From the NCBI GenBank assembly GCA_035690425.1, contig DASSKO010000016.1, positions 1-64,000 on the forward strand: 64,000 nt of DNA, read 5' to 3'. The notes under the pieces are model-generated. The model was given only the letters and a program-made list of their open reading frames with translations, searched no databases and had not been told where the DNA came from. This document shows, in pieces, positions 17,587-25,793 of this stretch. The position numbers and the translations under genes are program-made. Source of the stretch: DASSKO01 sp035690425. Lineage in GTDB: Bacteria > Actinomycetota > Actinomycetes > Propionibacteriales > Nocardioidaceae. The first letter of the stretch is position 1; every line of letters starts with the position of its first letter.

Positions 17587-18939
17587 ATGACTGGCTCGAC
17601 CGATCACGACCTGCGTGCCGCCGTCCACCGTGTCCTGCCCGGCGTGCGCGCGGATCTCGAGGACCTCGTCCGCATCCCGTCGGTGAGCGCCGACCCGTCC
17701 CGCGCCGAGGAGGTACGGCGAAGTGCCGACGCGACGGCGGATCTCCTACGCGGCGCCGGCTTCGAGGACGTACGGATCCTCGCGGTCGACGGCGGCGCTC
17801 CTGCGGTGGTGGCCCGCCGCCCGGCACCGGAGGGTGCTCCCACGGTGCTCCTCTACGCACACCACGACGTGCAGCCCGAGGGTGACCGCGCCAGCTGGCA
17901 CAGCGACCCGTTCGAGCCCACCGAGCGCGGTGATCGGCTGTACGGCCGCGGTGCCGCCGACGACAAGGCGGGCATCGCGGCCCACCTCGCCGCCGTACGC
18001 GCACACGGCGGTGCTCCGCCGGTCGGAGTCACGGTCTTCGTCGAGGGCGAGGAGGAGGTGGGCTCTCCGACCCTGGAGGCGTTCCTGGCCGAGCACCGCG
18101 ACCTGCTGGCCGCTGACGCGATCGTGATCGCCGACTCGGCCAACTGGGACATCGGGGCGCCGGCGCTGACGACTTCGCTGCGAGGTCTGGTCGACTGCGA
18201 GGTCGAGGTGCGCACTCTGACGCATGCGGTGCACTCGGGGCTGTTCGGCGGCGCCGTGCCGGATGCGCTGACCACGATGTCGAAACTGCTCGCCTCGTTG
18301 CACGACGACGAGGGCAACGTCTGCGTGGCCGGCCTGGCGCACTCTGCCGCCGCGGACCTGGACTACCCGTTGGAGCGATTCCGGTCCGAGTCGGGGATCG
18401 CCGACGGCGTCGAGCTGATCGGTGCAGGCCCGCTCGTCGAGCGGCTGTGGACCCGCCCGGCGATCGCGGTGGTCGCCATCGACGCGCCGCGAGTCGCCGA
18501 CGCCTCCAACACCTTGGTGCCGGTCTGCCGAGCCAAGGTCTCGATGCGGGTCGCCCCGGGTGACGACGCCGACACGGCGATGGACGCGCTGGTCTCGCAC
18601 CTGGAGTCGCACGCGCCGTGGGGCGCGCAGGTGCGGGTCGAGCGCGGCGAGTCCGGCGCACCCGCGCGGATCGAGGCGGCTGGCCCCGTGTACGACGCGA
18701 CCCGGTCAGCCTTCCGTGAGGCGTGGGACGGCGTACAACCGGTCGACGTCGGCATCGGCGGGTCGATCCCGTTCATCGCCTCGTTCATGGCGGCCTATCC
18801 CGAAGCGGCCATCCTGGTCACCGGGGTGGAGGATCCCGACACCCGGGCGCACGGCGCCAACGAGGGCCTGCATCTGGCGGAGTTCGAGCGGGTCTGCCTG
18901 GCCGAGGCCCTGCTGCTGGACCGCCTGGCCGCCCTCTGA
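17587..18939 (+). CDS. M20-family metallopeptidase (dipeptidase)
   Basis: A ~450-aa zinc exopeptidase of the M20/carboxypeptidase G2-like dipeptidase group. The metal-binding motifs are present: YAHHDVQPEG near residue 91, GRGAADDKAG near 120, and EGEEEVGSP with the catalytic Glu near 155. The lid or dimerisation domain contains HAVHSGLFGGAVPDAL, and the C-terminal metal ligand lies in DTRAHGANEGLH. It probably cleaves dipeptides or N-acyl amino acids in the cytosol. The start is ATG 17587 or ATG 17578 (three codons earlier); the later one fits a leaderless promoter. It stands between the RES/Xre module, which points away, and purF. Confidence 0.9.
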   Translation: MTGSTDHDLRAAVHRVLPGVRADLEDLVRIPSVSADPSRAEEVRRSADATADLLRGAGFEDVRILAVDGGAPAVVARRPAPEGAPTVLLYAHHDVQPEGDRASWHSDPFEPTERGDRLYGRGAADDKAGIAAHLAAVRAHGGAPPVGVTVFVEGEEEVGSPTLEAFLAEHRDLLAADAIVIADSANWDIGAPALTTSLRGLVDCEVEVRTLTHAVHSGLFGGAVPDALTTMSKLLASLHDDEGNVCVAGLAHSAAADLDYPLERFRSESGIADGVELIGAGPLVERLWTRPAIAVVAIDAPRVADASNTLVPVCRAKVSMRVAPGDDADTAMDALVSHLESHAPWGAQVRVERGESGAPARIEAAGPVYDATRSAFREAWDGVQPVDVGIGGSIPFIASFMAAYPEAAILVTGVEDPDTRAHGANEGLHLAEFERVCLAEALLLDRLAAL

Positions 18940-18977
18940 CTCACCTACTCCGGATACTGCCGATTGGACCGAGGCCC

Positions 18978-18983
18978 TACACT
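18978..18983 (+). promoter_or_regulatory. Probable leaderless -10 element of purF
   Basis: TACACT ends 7 nt before the GTG at 18991, with no ribosome-binding site between. The position is that of a -10 for an mRNA beginning at the start codon. Confidence 0.45.
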
Positions 18984-18990
18984 CGACCCC

Positions 18991-20547
18991 GTGGTGCGCG
19001 GCGACGGTCTCCTCAGTCATGACCTCGATCCCCAGGACAAGGGCCCGCAGGATGCCTGCGGGGTCTTCGGTGTCTGGGCACCTGGCGAGGAGGTCGCCAA
19101 GCTCACCTACTACGGCATCTACGCGCTGCAGCACCGCGGCCAGGAGTCGGCCGGGATTGCGGTCAGCAACGGCGAGCACATCCTGGTCTACAAGGACATG
19201 GGTCTGGTCTCCCAGGTCTTCGACGAGTCGACGTTGGCGTCGTTCCACGGCCATGTCGCGGTCGGCCACGCGCGCTACTCCACCACCGGCGCGAGCGTGT
19301 GGTCCAACGCACAGCCGACCTTCCGCCCCACCGCCACCGGTGCCCTCGCGCTGGGTCACAACGGAAACCTGACCAACACCCACGAGCTCGCCGAGCAGGC
19401 CAAGGGGCTGGCTGCTCGCGCCGGCCAGCTCGACCTCTCGCGGATCCCAGTCGAGACCACCGACACCGGTGTCATGACCGCGCTGCTCGCGGCGTACCCG
19501 GAGCTCACGCTGGAGCAGGCCGCCATGCAGGTGCTGCCGACTCTGCGCGGCGCCTTCAGCCTGGTCTTCATGGACGAGGGCACGCTCTACGCTGCCCGCG
19601 ACCCGCAGGGCATCAGGCCGTTGGTGCTGGGCCGCCTCGACCGGGGCTGGGTGGTGGCGAGCGAGACCGCTGCGCTCGACATCGTCGGTGCCTCCTATAT
19701 CCGCGAGGTCGAGCCGGGCGAGCTGGTCACCATCGACGAGGAGGGGCTGCGCAGCCGGCATTTCGCTCCGGCCCGGCCGAAGGGCTGCATCTTCGAGTTC
19801 GTCTACCTGGCCCGTCCCGACACCCAGATCAGCGACCGCCGGGTGCACTCGGTCCGGGTCGAGATCGGGCGCCGGTTGGCCAAGGAGTTCCCCGCCGACG
19901 CCGACTTGGTGATTCCGGTGCCCGAGTCCGGCACCCCGTCCGCGATCGGGTACGCCGAAGCATCGGGCATCCCTTACGGGCAAGGTTTCGTCAAGAACTC
20001 CTACGTCGGTCGGACCTTCATCCAGCCCAGCCAGACGATCCGCCAGCTCGGCATCCGGCTCAAGCTGAACCCGCTGCGGGACGTCATCGAGGGCAAGCGG
20101 CTGGTCGTGGTCGACGACTCCATCGTCCGCGGCAACACCCAGCGCGCGCTGGTCCGGATGCTGCGCGAGGCGGGTGCGGCCGAGGTGCACGTCCGGATCT
20201 CCAGCCCGCCGGTCAAGTGGCCCTGCTTCTACGGCATCGACTTCGCCAGCCGCACCGAGCTGATCGCCAACGGGCTCGACGCGGACGAGATCTGCCGGGC
20301 CATCGGGGCGGACTCGCTGGCCTACATTTCACTCGACGAGCTGGTGGCCGCGACCGAGGTTCCCAAGGACCGGCTCTGCCGGGCCTGCTTCGACGGCGTC
20401 TATCCCGTCGCCCTGCCGGAGCCGGAGCAGCTCGGCAAGGAGCTGCTCGAGACCGAGGCAGCGGTCGACGCACCGATCGACGGGGCCGATGGCCTGGTCG
20501 CCCTGGTGGCCGGCGGCGGAGCTGCCGACTCCCTGTCCCGTCCCTGA
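18991..20547 (+). CDS. purF: Amidophosphoribosyltransferase
   Basis: A 518-aa enzyme that commits PRPP to purine synthesis by making phosphoribosylamine from glutamine and PRPP. The catalytic N-terminal nucleophile is Cys23 in DACGVFGVW, preceded by a 22-residue propeptide that must be removed. The PRPP loop VVVDDSIVRGNT is intact. Cysteines in KGCIFEF, WPCFYG and LCRACFDG match the four [4Fe-4S] ligands of the Bacillus-type enzyme, so this is the iron-sulfur, oxygen-labile class. The GTG at 18991 gives MVRGDGLLSHDLDP; a second GTG follows directly. purM starts 39 nt downstream and is probably co-transcribed. Confidence 0.95.
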   Translation: MVRGDGLLSHDLDPQDKGPQDACGVFGVWAPGEEVAKLTYYGIYALQHRGQESAGIAVSNGEHILVYKDMGLVSQVFDESTLASFHGHVAVGHARYSTTGASVWSNAQPTFRPTATGALALGHNGNLTNTHELAEQAKGLAARAGQLDLSRIPVETTDTGVMTALLAAYPELTLEQAAMQVLPTLRGAFSLVFMDEGTLYAARDPQGIRPLVLGRLDRGWVVASETAALDIVGASYIREVEPGELVTIDEEGLRSRHFAPARPKGCIFEFVYLARPDTQISDRRVHSVRVEIGRRLAKEFPADADLVIPVPESGTPSAIGYAEASGIPYGQGFVKNSYVGRTFIQPSQTIRQLGIRLKLNPLRDVIEGKRLVVVDDSIVRGNTQRALVRMLREAGAAEVHVRISSPPVKWPCFYGIDFASRTELIANGLDADEICRAIGADSLAYISLDELVAATEVPKDRLCRACFDGVYPVALPEPEQLGKELLETEAAVDAPIDGADGLVALVAGGGAADSLSRP

Positions 20548-20586
20548 CCCTGTTTGGGCCGGGCCAGCTGAAGAAGGGTGCCGCCG

Positions 20587-21636
20587 ATGTCGGATGAGTC
20601 GACCTACGCCGCCGCCGGAGTCTCGATCGAAGCCGGTGACAAGGCCGTCGCGCTGATGAAGGTGTGGATCGACAAGGCGCGGCGCCCCGAGATGCTCGGG
20701 GGGATCGGAGGGTTCGCAGGCCTCTTCGACGCATCGGCGCTCAAGGGCTACAAGCACCCACTGCTGGCGACCTCCGCGGACGGCGTCGGCACCAAGGTCG
20801 CGATCGCCCAGCAGCTGGACAAGCACGACACGATCGGCTTCGACCTCGTCGGGATGCTGGTCGACGACCTGGTGGTTTGCGGCGCGGAGCCGCTGTTCCT
20901 GACCGACTACATCGCCACCGGACGGGTAGACCCCGAGCGGATCACCGCGATCGTCAAGGGCATCGCCGAGGCCTGTGTGGTCGCCGGCTGTGCGCTGATC
21001 GGTGGCGAGACCGCCGAGCACCCGGGCCTGCTCGAGCCCGACGCGTACGACGTGGCGGGCTCGACGACGGGCGTGGTCGAGGCCGCCGACCTGCTCGGCG
21101 CCGGCCGGGTCTGCCCGGGCGACGCGGTGATCGCGATGCGGTCGTCGGGCCTGCACGCCAATGGCTTCTCACTGGTACGGCACCTGCTGTTGCAGAATGC
21201 CGGCTGGGCCCTCGACCGCGACGTACCCGAGCTGGGCCGCACGCTGGGCGAGGAACTGCTGGAGCCGACCCGCATCTACGCCCAGCCGTGTCTGCGTCTT
21301 GCGCGCGAGACCGACGCGCACGCCATGTCGCACATCACCGGAGGTGGACTGGCCGCCAACCTGGCCCGGGTGCTGCCCGACGACGCGTCGGCGGTGCTGG
21401 ACCGGTCCACCTGGGCGCCGCAGGCCATCTTCGACGTCGTGGGCGCCGTCGGACAGGTGCAGCGTTCGGAGTTGGAGCACACGCTCAACATGGGCGTGGG
21501 GATGGTCGCGCTGGTGAGCCCGGACGACGCCGACACCGCGGTGCGGCTGCTCGCGGATGCCGACATCGACGCCTGGGTCTGCGGGGAGGTCGTCGAGGGC
21601 GACGGCAGCGTGGTCCTGGAGAACTCCTATGCCTGA
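20587..21636 (+). CDS. purM: Phosphoribosylformylglycinamidine cyclo-ligase (AIR synthetase)
   Basis: A 349-aa enzyme that closes FGAM to AIR using ATP. The N-terminal segment TYAAAGVSIEAGDKAVALMK and the core LATSADGVGTKV and LIGGETAEHPG are classic. SHITGGGLAANLARVLPDD and NMGVGMVALVS mark the C-terminal AIRS domain. The ATG at 20587 is preferred to an in-frame GTG at 20578 because AAGAAGG lies 9 nt upstream and the family N-terminus begins here. It forms the purF-purM pair, followed by DUF3073. Confidence 0.96.
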   Translation: MSDESTYAAAGVSIEAGDKAVALMKVWIDKARRPEMLGGIGGFAGLFDASALKGYKHPLLATSADGVGTKVAIAQQLDKHDTIGFDLVGMLVDDLVVCGAEPLFLTDYIATGRVDPERITAIVKGIAEACVVAGCALIGGETAEHPGLLEPDAYDVAGSTTGVVEAADLLGAGRVCPGDAVIAMRSSGLHANGFSLVRHLLLQNAGWALDRDVPELGRTLGEELLEPTRIYAQPCLRLARETDAHAMSHITGGGLAANLARVLPDDASAVLDRSTWAPQAIFDVVGAVGQVQRSELEHTLNMGVGMVALVSPDDADTAVRLLADADIDAWVCGEVVEGDGSVVLENSYA

Positions 21637-21797
21637 CCCGAGCCGACGGCCGGCGGAAGCGCGCTGATCGAGGGCGGCTTCCGGGTCGATGTGCGGGAAT
21701 AGCCATCCGGCAGGTATCGTTCTCTTACGAGACGATGAACATTTCGCCCGGGCCTCTTAGACGACGCCCGGCCCAGTTGCGCGAGGGGGTCGACCCT

Positions 21798-21989
21798 ATG
21801 GGGCGCGGCCGTGCCAAGGCCAAGCAGACAAAGGTCGCACGCGAGTTGAAGTATCGCAGCGTCGACACGGACTTGAGCGAGCTCGAGCGAGAGCTTCGCG
21901 GTGATGGCGGTGACGCCGGTGAGGTGAGCAGCGTCGGTGACGACGCGCCGGATGAGTACTCCGACGACGGCACTTCTCGTCGGCACTGA
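21798..21989 (+). CDS. DUF3073 small protein
   Basis: A 63-aa protein starting MGRGRAKAKQTKVARELKY, the hallmark of DUF3073, with an acidic and probably disordered C-terminus. The family is small, actinobacterial and of unknown function, and is typically found next to purM as here. The basic head and acidic tail could suit nucleic-acid or ribosome contact, but that is only inference. The AGGGGGT sequence 8 nt upstream of the ATG is a good ribosome-binding site. It converges with vdh. Confidence 0.85.
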   Translation: MGRGRAKAKQTKVARELKYRSVDTDLSELERELRGDGGDAGEVSSVGDDAPDEYSDDGTSRRH

Positions 21990-22085
21990 CACCGGCCGCA
22001 CACCACAAGTGGCCGCATTACCGACTGCCGCACCATCGACGCGTCACCGAATGTCTTGGTGGCGCGTCCGGCACGCCGGGGTACG

Positions 22086-23210
22086 TCAGCGCGGGAGCCA
22101 CACCGAACGAAGCCGTCCGACCTCGCTCATCCGGCGTTCGGCGAGCCGGTCAGCCGCCGCTGCGGCCGGCACGCCCTCCGTGGCCGCGAGCGCGAGGACG
22201 CGCTTGGTGGTGTCGAAGATCCGCTCCGCACGCGCCTTGGCGCGGTCGAACGAGAAGCCCTCGAGTTCGTCGGCCACCTGGATCAGGCCGCCGGCGTTGA
22301 CGCAGTAGTCGGGCGCGTACAAGATCCCGCGCTGGTCCAGGCTCTTGCCGATGCCCTCGTGTGCCAGCTGGTTGTTGGCCGCGCCGCAGATCACCTTCGC
22401 GCTGAGCGCGTCGACCGTTGCGTCGCTGACGGCCCCGCCGAGTGCGCAGGGCGCGTAGACGTCGAGCCGGGAGCCGACCATCGCGTCTGTGTCGTCGACC
22501 ACCGTGACCTCGGGGTGTGCGCGGGTGACACGACCGACGGCTCGCTCGTCGACATCGGTGACCACGACCTCGGCTCCGTCCGCACGCAGATGGTCGACGA
22601 GGTGCTTGCCCACCTTGCCTACGCCGGCGACCCCGACCCGCTTGCCGGCCAGCGTCGGGGCCCCCCACGCCACCTCGGCGGCGGCCCGCATGCCCTGGAA
22701 CACGCCGTAGGCGGTGAGCACCGAGGAGTCACCCGCGCCACCGTGCTCGACGGTGCGGCCGGTCACGAAGTCACACTCGCGGGCGACGAGGTCCATGTCG
22801 GCCGAGAACGTGCCGACGTCGCAGGCGGTGTAGTAGCGCCCGCCGAGGGACTGCACGAAGCGGCCGTAGGCGCGCAGGAGTCCTTCGGACTTGACCTGCT
22901 CGGGATCCCCGATGATGACGGCCTTGCCGCCACCCAGGTCGAGACCGGCCAGCGCCGCCTTGTAGGCCATGCCCTTGGAGAGGTTGAGCACGTCGGCCAG
23001 CGCGTCGTCTTCGCTGTCGTACGCGTAGAAGCGGGTGCCGCCGAGAGCTGGGCCGAGCGCCGTGGAGTAGATGCCGATGATCGCCCTCAAGCCGGTCGCC
23101 TCGTCGGAGCAGTAGACGACCTGCTCGTGGCCCGGGTGCCGGCCGAACACTCCGCCGGGTACGTCACCGGTGGGCTCGGGGGAGGCGGCGGTGCTCGATG
23201 TCTCGGTCAC
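22086..23210 (-). CDS. vdh: Valine dehydrogenase (Glu/Leu/Phe/Val dehydrogenase family)
   Basis: A 374-aa NAD-dependent amino-acid dehydrogenase that deaminates branched-chain amino acids such as valine to 2-oxo acids, feeding acyl-CoA precursor supply. The glycine-rich catalytic-lysine segments MAYKAALAGLDLGGGKAVIIG near residues 92-112 and the Rossmann motif GVAGVGKVGKHLVDHL near 190 are intact, as are ACDVGTFSADMD and GAANNQLAHEGIG. The GTG at 23210 is chosen because GAGAAGG lies 10 nt upstream; this gives MTETSSTAASPEP. It is divergent from bldC, the same pairing seen in Streptomyces. Confidence 0.92.
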   Translation of the reverse strand: MTETSSTAASPEPTGDVPGGVFGRHPGHEQVVYCSDEATGLRAIIGIYSTALGPALGGTRFYAYDSEDDALADVLNLSKGMAYKAALAGLDLGGGKAVIIGDPEQVKSEGLLRAYGRFVQSLGGRYYTACDVGTFSADMDLVARECDFVTGRTVEHGGAGDSSVLTAYGVFQGMRAAAEVAWGAPTLAGKRVGVAGVGKVGKHLVDHLRADGAEVVVTDVDERAVGRVTRAHPEVTVVDDTDAMVGSRLDVYAPCALGGAVSDATVDALSAKVICGAANNQLAHEGIGKSLDQRGILYAPDYCVNAGGLIQVADELEGFSFDRAKARAERIFDTTKRVLALAATEGVPAAAAADRLAERRMSEVGRLRSVWLPR

Positions 23211-23514
23211 GGTGGTGACACCTTCTCTCCAGTCCTGCGGTGCAGGGTGCCCACGGGGGTGGTATGGGTCACGTCCCCACGATAGAGCCAACCACGCCGA
23301 CGCGGATCGCGACCGCCCGTGGCTACACGCGTGTAAGCCATGACGGCGAACCCTGCACAACCTGTACGGCGTGCGAGTACCCTGGGTGGTGCAGGTAGAT
23401 CGTTCCAATCGTGATATCGACGGCCATAAGCCATGTGAGTGCTTAAGCCCGATATCGGCTGGTGCCTCGGGTGCGCCTACATCGGGCGGTCAGTCTTGAG
23501 AGGGAGGCGACCTG
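23211..23514. promoter_or_regulatory. Divergent vdh-bldC intergenic region
   Basis: This 304-bp gap has no gene. It is less GC-rich than its surroundings on the bldC side. There are paired motifs there: GATATCG at 23413-23419 and 23451-23457, and ATAAGCC at 23426-23432 with TTAAGCC at 23443-23449. BldC-family proteins bind AT-rich direct repeats, so these could be autoregulatory sites, but spacing and sequence do not clearly match a known consensus. The bldC ribosome-binding site is GAGAGGGAGG near 23498-23507. Confidence 0.4.
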
Positions 23515-23757
23515 ATGACGACCCGAGCCACCGACTCGGAGCCCCTGTTGACCCCGGCTGAAGTGGCCGCGATGTTCAGGGTCGACCCGAAGACCGTGAC
23601 GCGTTGGGCCAAGGCCGGCAAGCTGAGCTCCATCCGCACGCTGGGCGGACATCGCCGTTACCGCGAGTCCGAGGTCCGGGCGCTGCTGACCGGCATGCTG
23701 CCGGAGCGGCCGCCGAGCGACGATGCCCAGTCGTCCGCCCAGCCGTCCACCCAGTAA
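23515..23757 (+). CDS. bldC: BldC-family MerR-like DNA-binding protein
   Basis: An 80-aa protein that is essentially one winged helix-turn-helix: LLTPAEVAAMFRVDPKTVTRWAKAGKLSSIRTLGGHRRYRESEV (given here as a family signature; core motif VDPKTVTRWAKAGK). BldC in Streptomyces controls developmental timing and binds DNA as head-to-tail oligomers on direct repeats. The ATG at 23515 has a strong upstream GGGAGGCG-type site. The tail after residue 67 is not part of the fold and is made of a 12-bp repeat (see the repeat entry). The neighbour vdh is divergent, as in Streptomyces. Confidence 0.9.
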   Translation: MTTRATDSEPLLTPAEVAAMFRVDPKTVTRWAKAGKLSSIRTLGGHRRYRESEVRALLTGMLPERPPSDDAQSSAQPSTQ

Positions 23758-23785
23758 TCGACCCAGTGATCGGCCCAGTGATCGA
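23726..23785. repeat. Five tandem 12-bp repeats running through the bldC stop codon
   Basis: Five units of the form CCCAGTnnTCGn follow one another without gaps (starts at 23726, 23738, 23750, 23762 and 23774). Units 1 and 2 encode the AQSSAQPSTQ tail of BldC. In the same frame, unit 3 supplies the TAA stop and units 4 and 5 each supply a TGA, so three in-frame stops occur 12 nt apart. Confidence 0.8.
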
Positions 23786-23884
23786 CCCGGCCTCTGGTTC
23801 CCCACAGAGAGCGCAGTAGTCCCTCAGCCGGCCGAAGTGCGTAGGCTGAGTCCGACCGCAGCGCAAGTTCGTGGAGGAGTGTCG

Positions 23885-24970
23885 ATGCCGAGCGAGGTCC
23901 GTGGAGTTGTGGCCCGAGCCAAGGGCGAGCCGGTGGGCGTGGAGACCATCGTGGTGCCCGACCCCGGCCCCGGTGAGGCGCTGGTGCAGGTGCAGGCGTG
24001 CGGGGTGTGCCACACCGACCTGCACTACCGCGAGGGTGGCATCAACGACGAGTTTCCGTTCCTCCTCGGCCACGAGGCGGCCGGCGTGGTCGAGGCTGTG
24101 GGGGAGGGAGTCACCGACCTCGCACCGGGTGACTTCGTCGTGCTCAACTGGCGGGCGGTGTGTGGCAAGTGCCGTGCCTGCAGCCGGGGCCGGCCGTGGT
24201 ACTGCTTCGATACCCACAACGCCACCCAGCAGATGACCCTGGCCGACGGCACGGCGCTGTCGCCGGCGCTGGGAATCGGCGCGTTCGCCGAGAAGACGCT
24301 GGTGCATGCGGGCCAGTGCACCAAGGTCGATCCGGAGGCATCACCGGCGGCCGTGGGCCTGCTCGGCTGCGGGGTGATGGCGGGGCTGGGCGCGGCGATC
24401 AACACGGGCAACGTTGGCCGCGGCGACGCGGTGGCGGTGCTCGGCTGCGGCGGCGTCGGTGCGGCCGCCATCGCCGGATCGCGGCTCGCCGGTGCCGCGC
24501 GGATCATTGGCGTCGACATCGACTCGCGCAAGTTGGACACGGCGACGAGGATGGGCGCCACCCACACGGTCGACGCGTCCGGGCGGGACCCGGTCGAGGC
24601 GATCCAGGAGCTGACCGGCGGCTTCGGCGCTGACGTGGTCATCGACGCCGTCGGGCGGCCGGAGACGTGGAAGCAGGCGTTCTATGCGCGCGACCTCGCC
24701 GGCACCGTCGTCCTGGTCGGCGTACCCACTCCGCAGATGACGATCGAGATGCCGCTGCTGGACCTGTTCGGTCGGGGCGGGTCGCTGAAGTCGAGCTGGT
24801 ACGGCGACTGCCTGCCGGACCGGGACTTCCCGATGCTCACCGACCTTTATCTGCAGGGCCGGCTGGACCTCGACGCGTTCGTCACCGAGAAGATCGGCAT
24901 CGAGGACGTGGAGGCCGCCTTCGACAAGATGCACCGCGGCGACGTGCTGCGTTCGGTGGTGATGTTCTGA
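23885..24970 (+). CDS. mscR: S-(hydroxymethyl)mycothiol dehydrogenase
   Basis: A 361-aa zinc-dependent medium-chain alcohol dehydrogenase that oxidises the formaldehyde-mycothiol adduct, the actinobacterial counterpart of glutathione-dependent formaldehyde dehydrogenase. It may also reduce S-nitrosomycothiol. Catalytic zinc ligands lie in CGVCHTDLHYREGG (about residue 38) and GHEAAG. Structural-zinc cysteines are in VCGKCRACSRGRPWYC. The NAD-binding motif is LGCGGVGAAAI. The ATG at 23885 has GGAGGAG 7 nt upstream. The stop overlaps the next start by one base (TGATG), coupling it to the metallo-beta-lactamase-fold gene. Confidence 0.93.
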   Translation: MPSEVRGVVARAKGEPVGVETIVVPDPGPGEALVQVQACGVCHTDLHYREGGINDEFPFLLGHEAAGVVEAVGEGVTDLAPGDFVVLNWRAVCGKCRACSRGRPWYCFDTHNATQQMTLADGTALSPALGIGAFAEKTLVHAGQCTKVDPEASPAAVGLLGCGVMAGLGAAINTGNVGRGDAVAVLGCGGVGAAAIAGSRLAGAARIIGVDIDSRKLDTATRMGATHTVDASGRDPVEAIQELTGGFGADVVIDAVGRPETWKQAFYARDLAGTVVLVGVPTPQMTIEMPLLDLFGRGGSLKSSWYGDCLPDRDFPMLTDLYLQGRLDLDAFVTEKIGIEDVEAAFDKMHRGDVLRSVVMF

Positions 24971-25602
24971 TGGCCTCGCACGTGCGCATCGACCAGGTCG
25001 TCACCTCCGGTCAGTTCACCCTCGACGGTGGCAGCTGGGACGTCGACAACAACGTGTGGGTCGTCGGCGACGACACCGAGGCTGTCGTGGTCGACGCGGC
25101 CCACGACGCCGAGGCGATCGAGGCTGCGCTGGGTGGCCGGCGCCTGGTCGCGATCCTGTGCACACACGGACATAATGACCACGTCAATGCGGCCCTGGAC
25201 CTGGCGTCCCGGCAGGAAGCGCCCGTGCTGTTGCATCCCGACGACCGGGTGCTGTGGGACATGACCCATGACACCGCGCCCGACGGTGAGCTCGGCCACG
25301 GACAGGTGGTGCGGGTCGGCGACGTGGCGGTCGAGGTCATCCACACACCCGGGCATGCCCCGGGCGCCTGCTGTCTGTACGCACCCGATCTGGGCGTCGT
25401 GTTCTCCGGCGACACCTTGTTCAACGGCGGTCCGGGAGCGACCGGCCGCTCCTACAGCGACTTCGGCACCATCGTGGAGTCGATCGAGCAGCGACTGCTG
25501 ACGTTGCCGGAGCACACCCGAGTGCTCACCGGCCACGGCGACGAGACCACCATCGGCGCGGAGGCACCCCACCTGCAGGAGTGGATCGACCGCGGCCACT
25601 GA
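24970..25602 (+). CDS. Metallo-beta-lactamase-fold hydrolase coupled to mscR
   Basis: A 210-aa hydrolase with the metal-binding motif THGHNDHV (HxHxDH) near residue 62, a third ligand in THPGHAPGA... (TPGHAPGACCLY) near 123, FSGDTLFNGGPGATG near 146 and the final His in LTGHGDETTIG. It resembles glyoxalase II-like thioesterases. Its one-base overlap with mscR suggests that it hydrolyses the product S-formylmycothiol or another mycothiol thioester; this is inference from context. It is the last gene before the 24-bp repeat and csp. Confidence 0.85.
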   Translation: MASHVRIDQVVTSGQFTLDGGSWDVDNNVWVVGDDTEAVVVDAAHDAEAIEAALGGRRLVAILCTHGHNDHVNAALDLASRQEAPVLLHPDDRVLWDMTHDTAPDGELGHGQVVRVGDVAVEVIHTPGHAPGACCLYAPDLGVVFSGDTLFNGGPGATGRSYSDFGTIVESIEQRLLTLPEHTRVLTGHGDETTIGAEAPHLQEWIDRGH

Positions 25603-25619
25603 CCCGCCGTACCGCCCCA

Positions 25620-25705
25620 GCATTTGGCAAGGTACCCGGCCAAGTCGGGAGTCTCCCAGCGAAATCTCGCGAGGGAACTCCGCATTTGGCAAGGTACCCG
25701 GCCAA
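25620..25705. repeat. Pair of 24-bp direct repeats, each quasi-palindromic
   Basis: A 24-bp sequence beginning GCATTTGGCAAGGTACC is identical at 25620-25643 and 25682-25705, 62 bp apart. Within each, TTGGC...GCCAA flanks the palindrome GGTACC, so each copy is nearly self-complementary. The block lies between the convergent MBL-fold and csp genes and encodes nothing obvious. Confidence 0.8.
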
Positions 25706-25745
25706 ATCTGGCGAGGCGGGTCGGCGCGTACGAGGCCGCGCATGA

Positions 25746-25779
25746 CGAAGGCCCCCGCCCGAGTGGGCGGGGGCCTTCG
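25746..25779. terminator. Strong 15-bp hairpin terminator downstream of csp
   Basis: CGAAGGCCCCCGCCC and its exact complement form a 15-bp stem around a 4-nt loop, 14 nt beyond the csp stop. It can fold on either strand and would also stop read-through from the MBL-fold gene. Confidence 0.85.
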
Positions 25780-25793
25780 CTTCTAAGCAAAGC

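Noticed and set aside
23515..23757. A phage excisionase (AlpA/Xis-like) call for the small MerR-type protein
   Set aside because: The sequence and the divergent vdh neighbour match BldC, and there are no phage genes nearby.
23726..23785. A CRISPR array at the end of bldC
   Set aside because: The units are 12 bp with no spacers, and no cas gene is present. This is a simple tandem repeat.
25620..25705. Attachment sites of an excised mobile element
   Set aside because: The 24-bp copies are only 62 bp apart with no integrase or cargo between or beside them.
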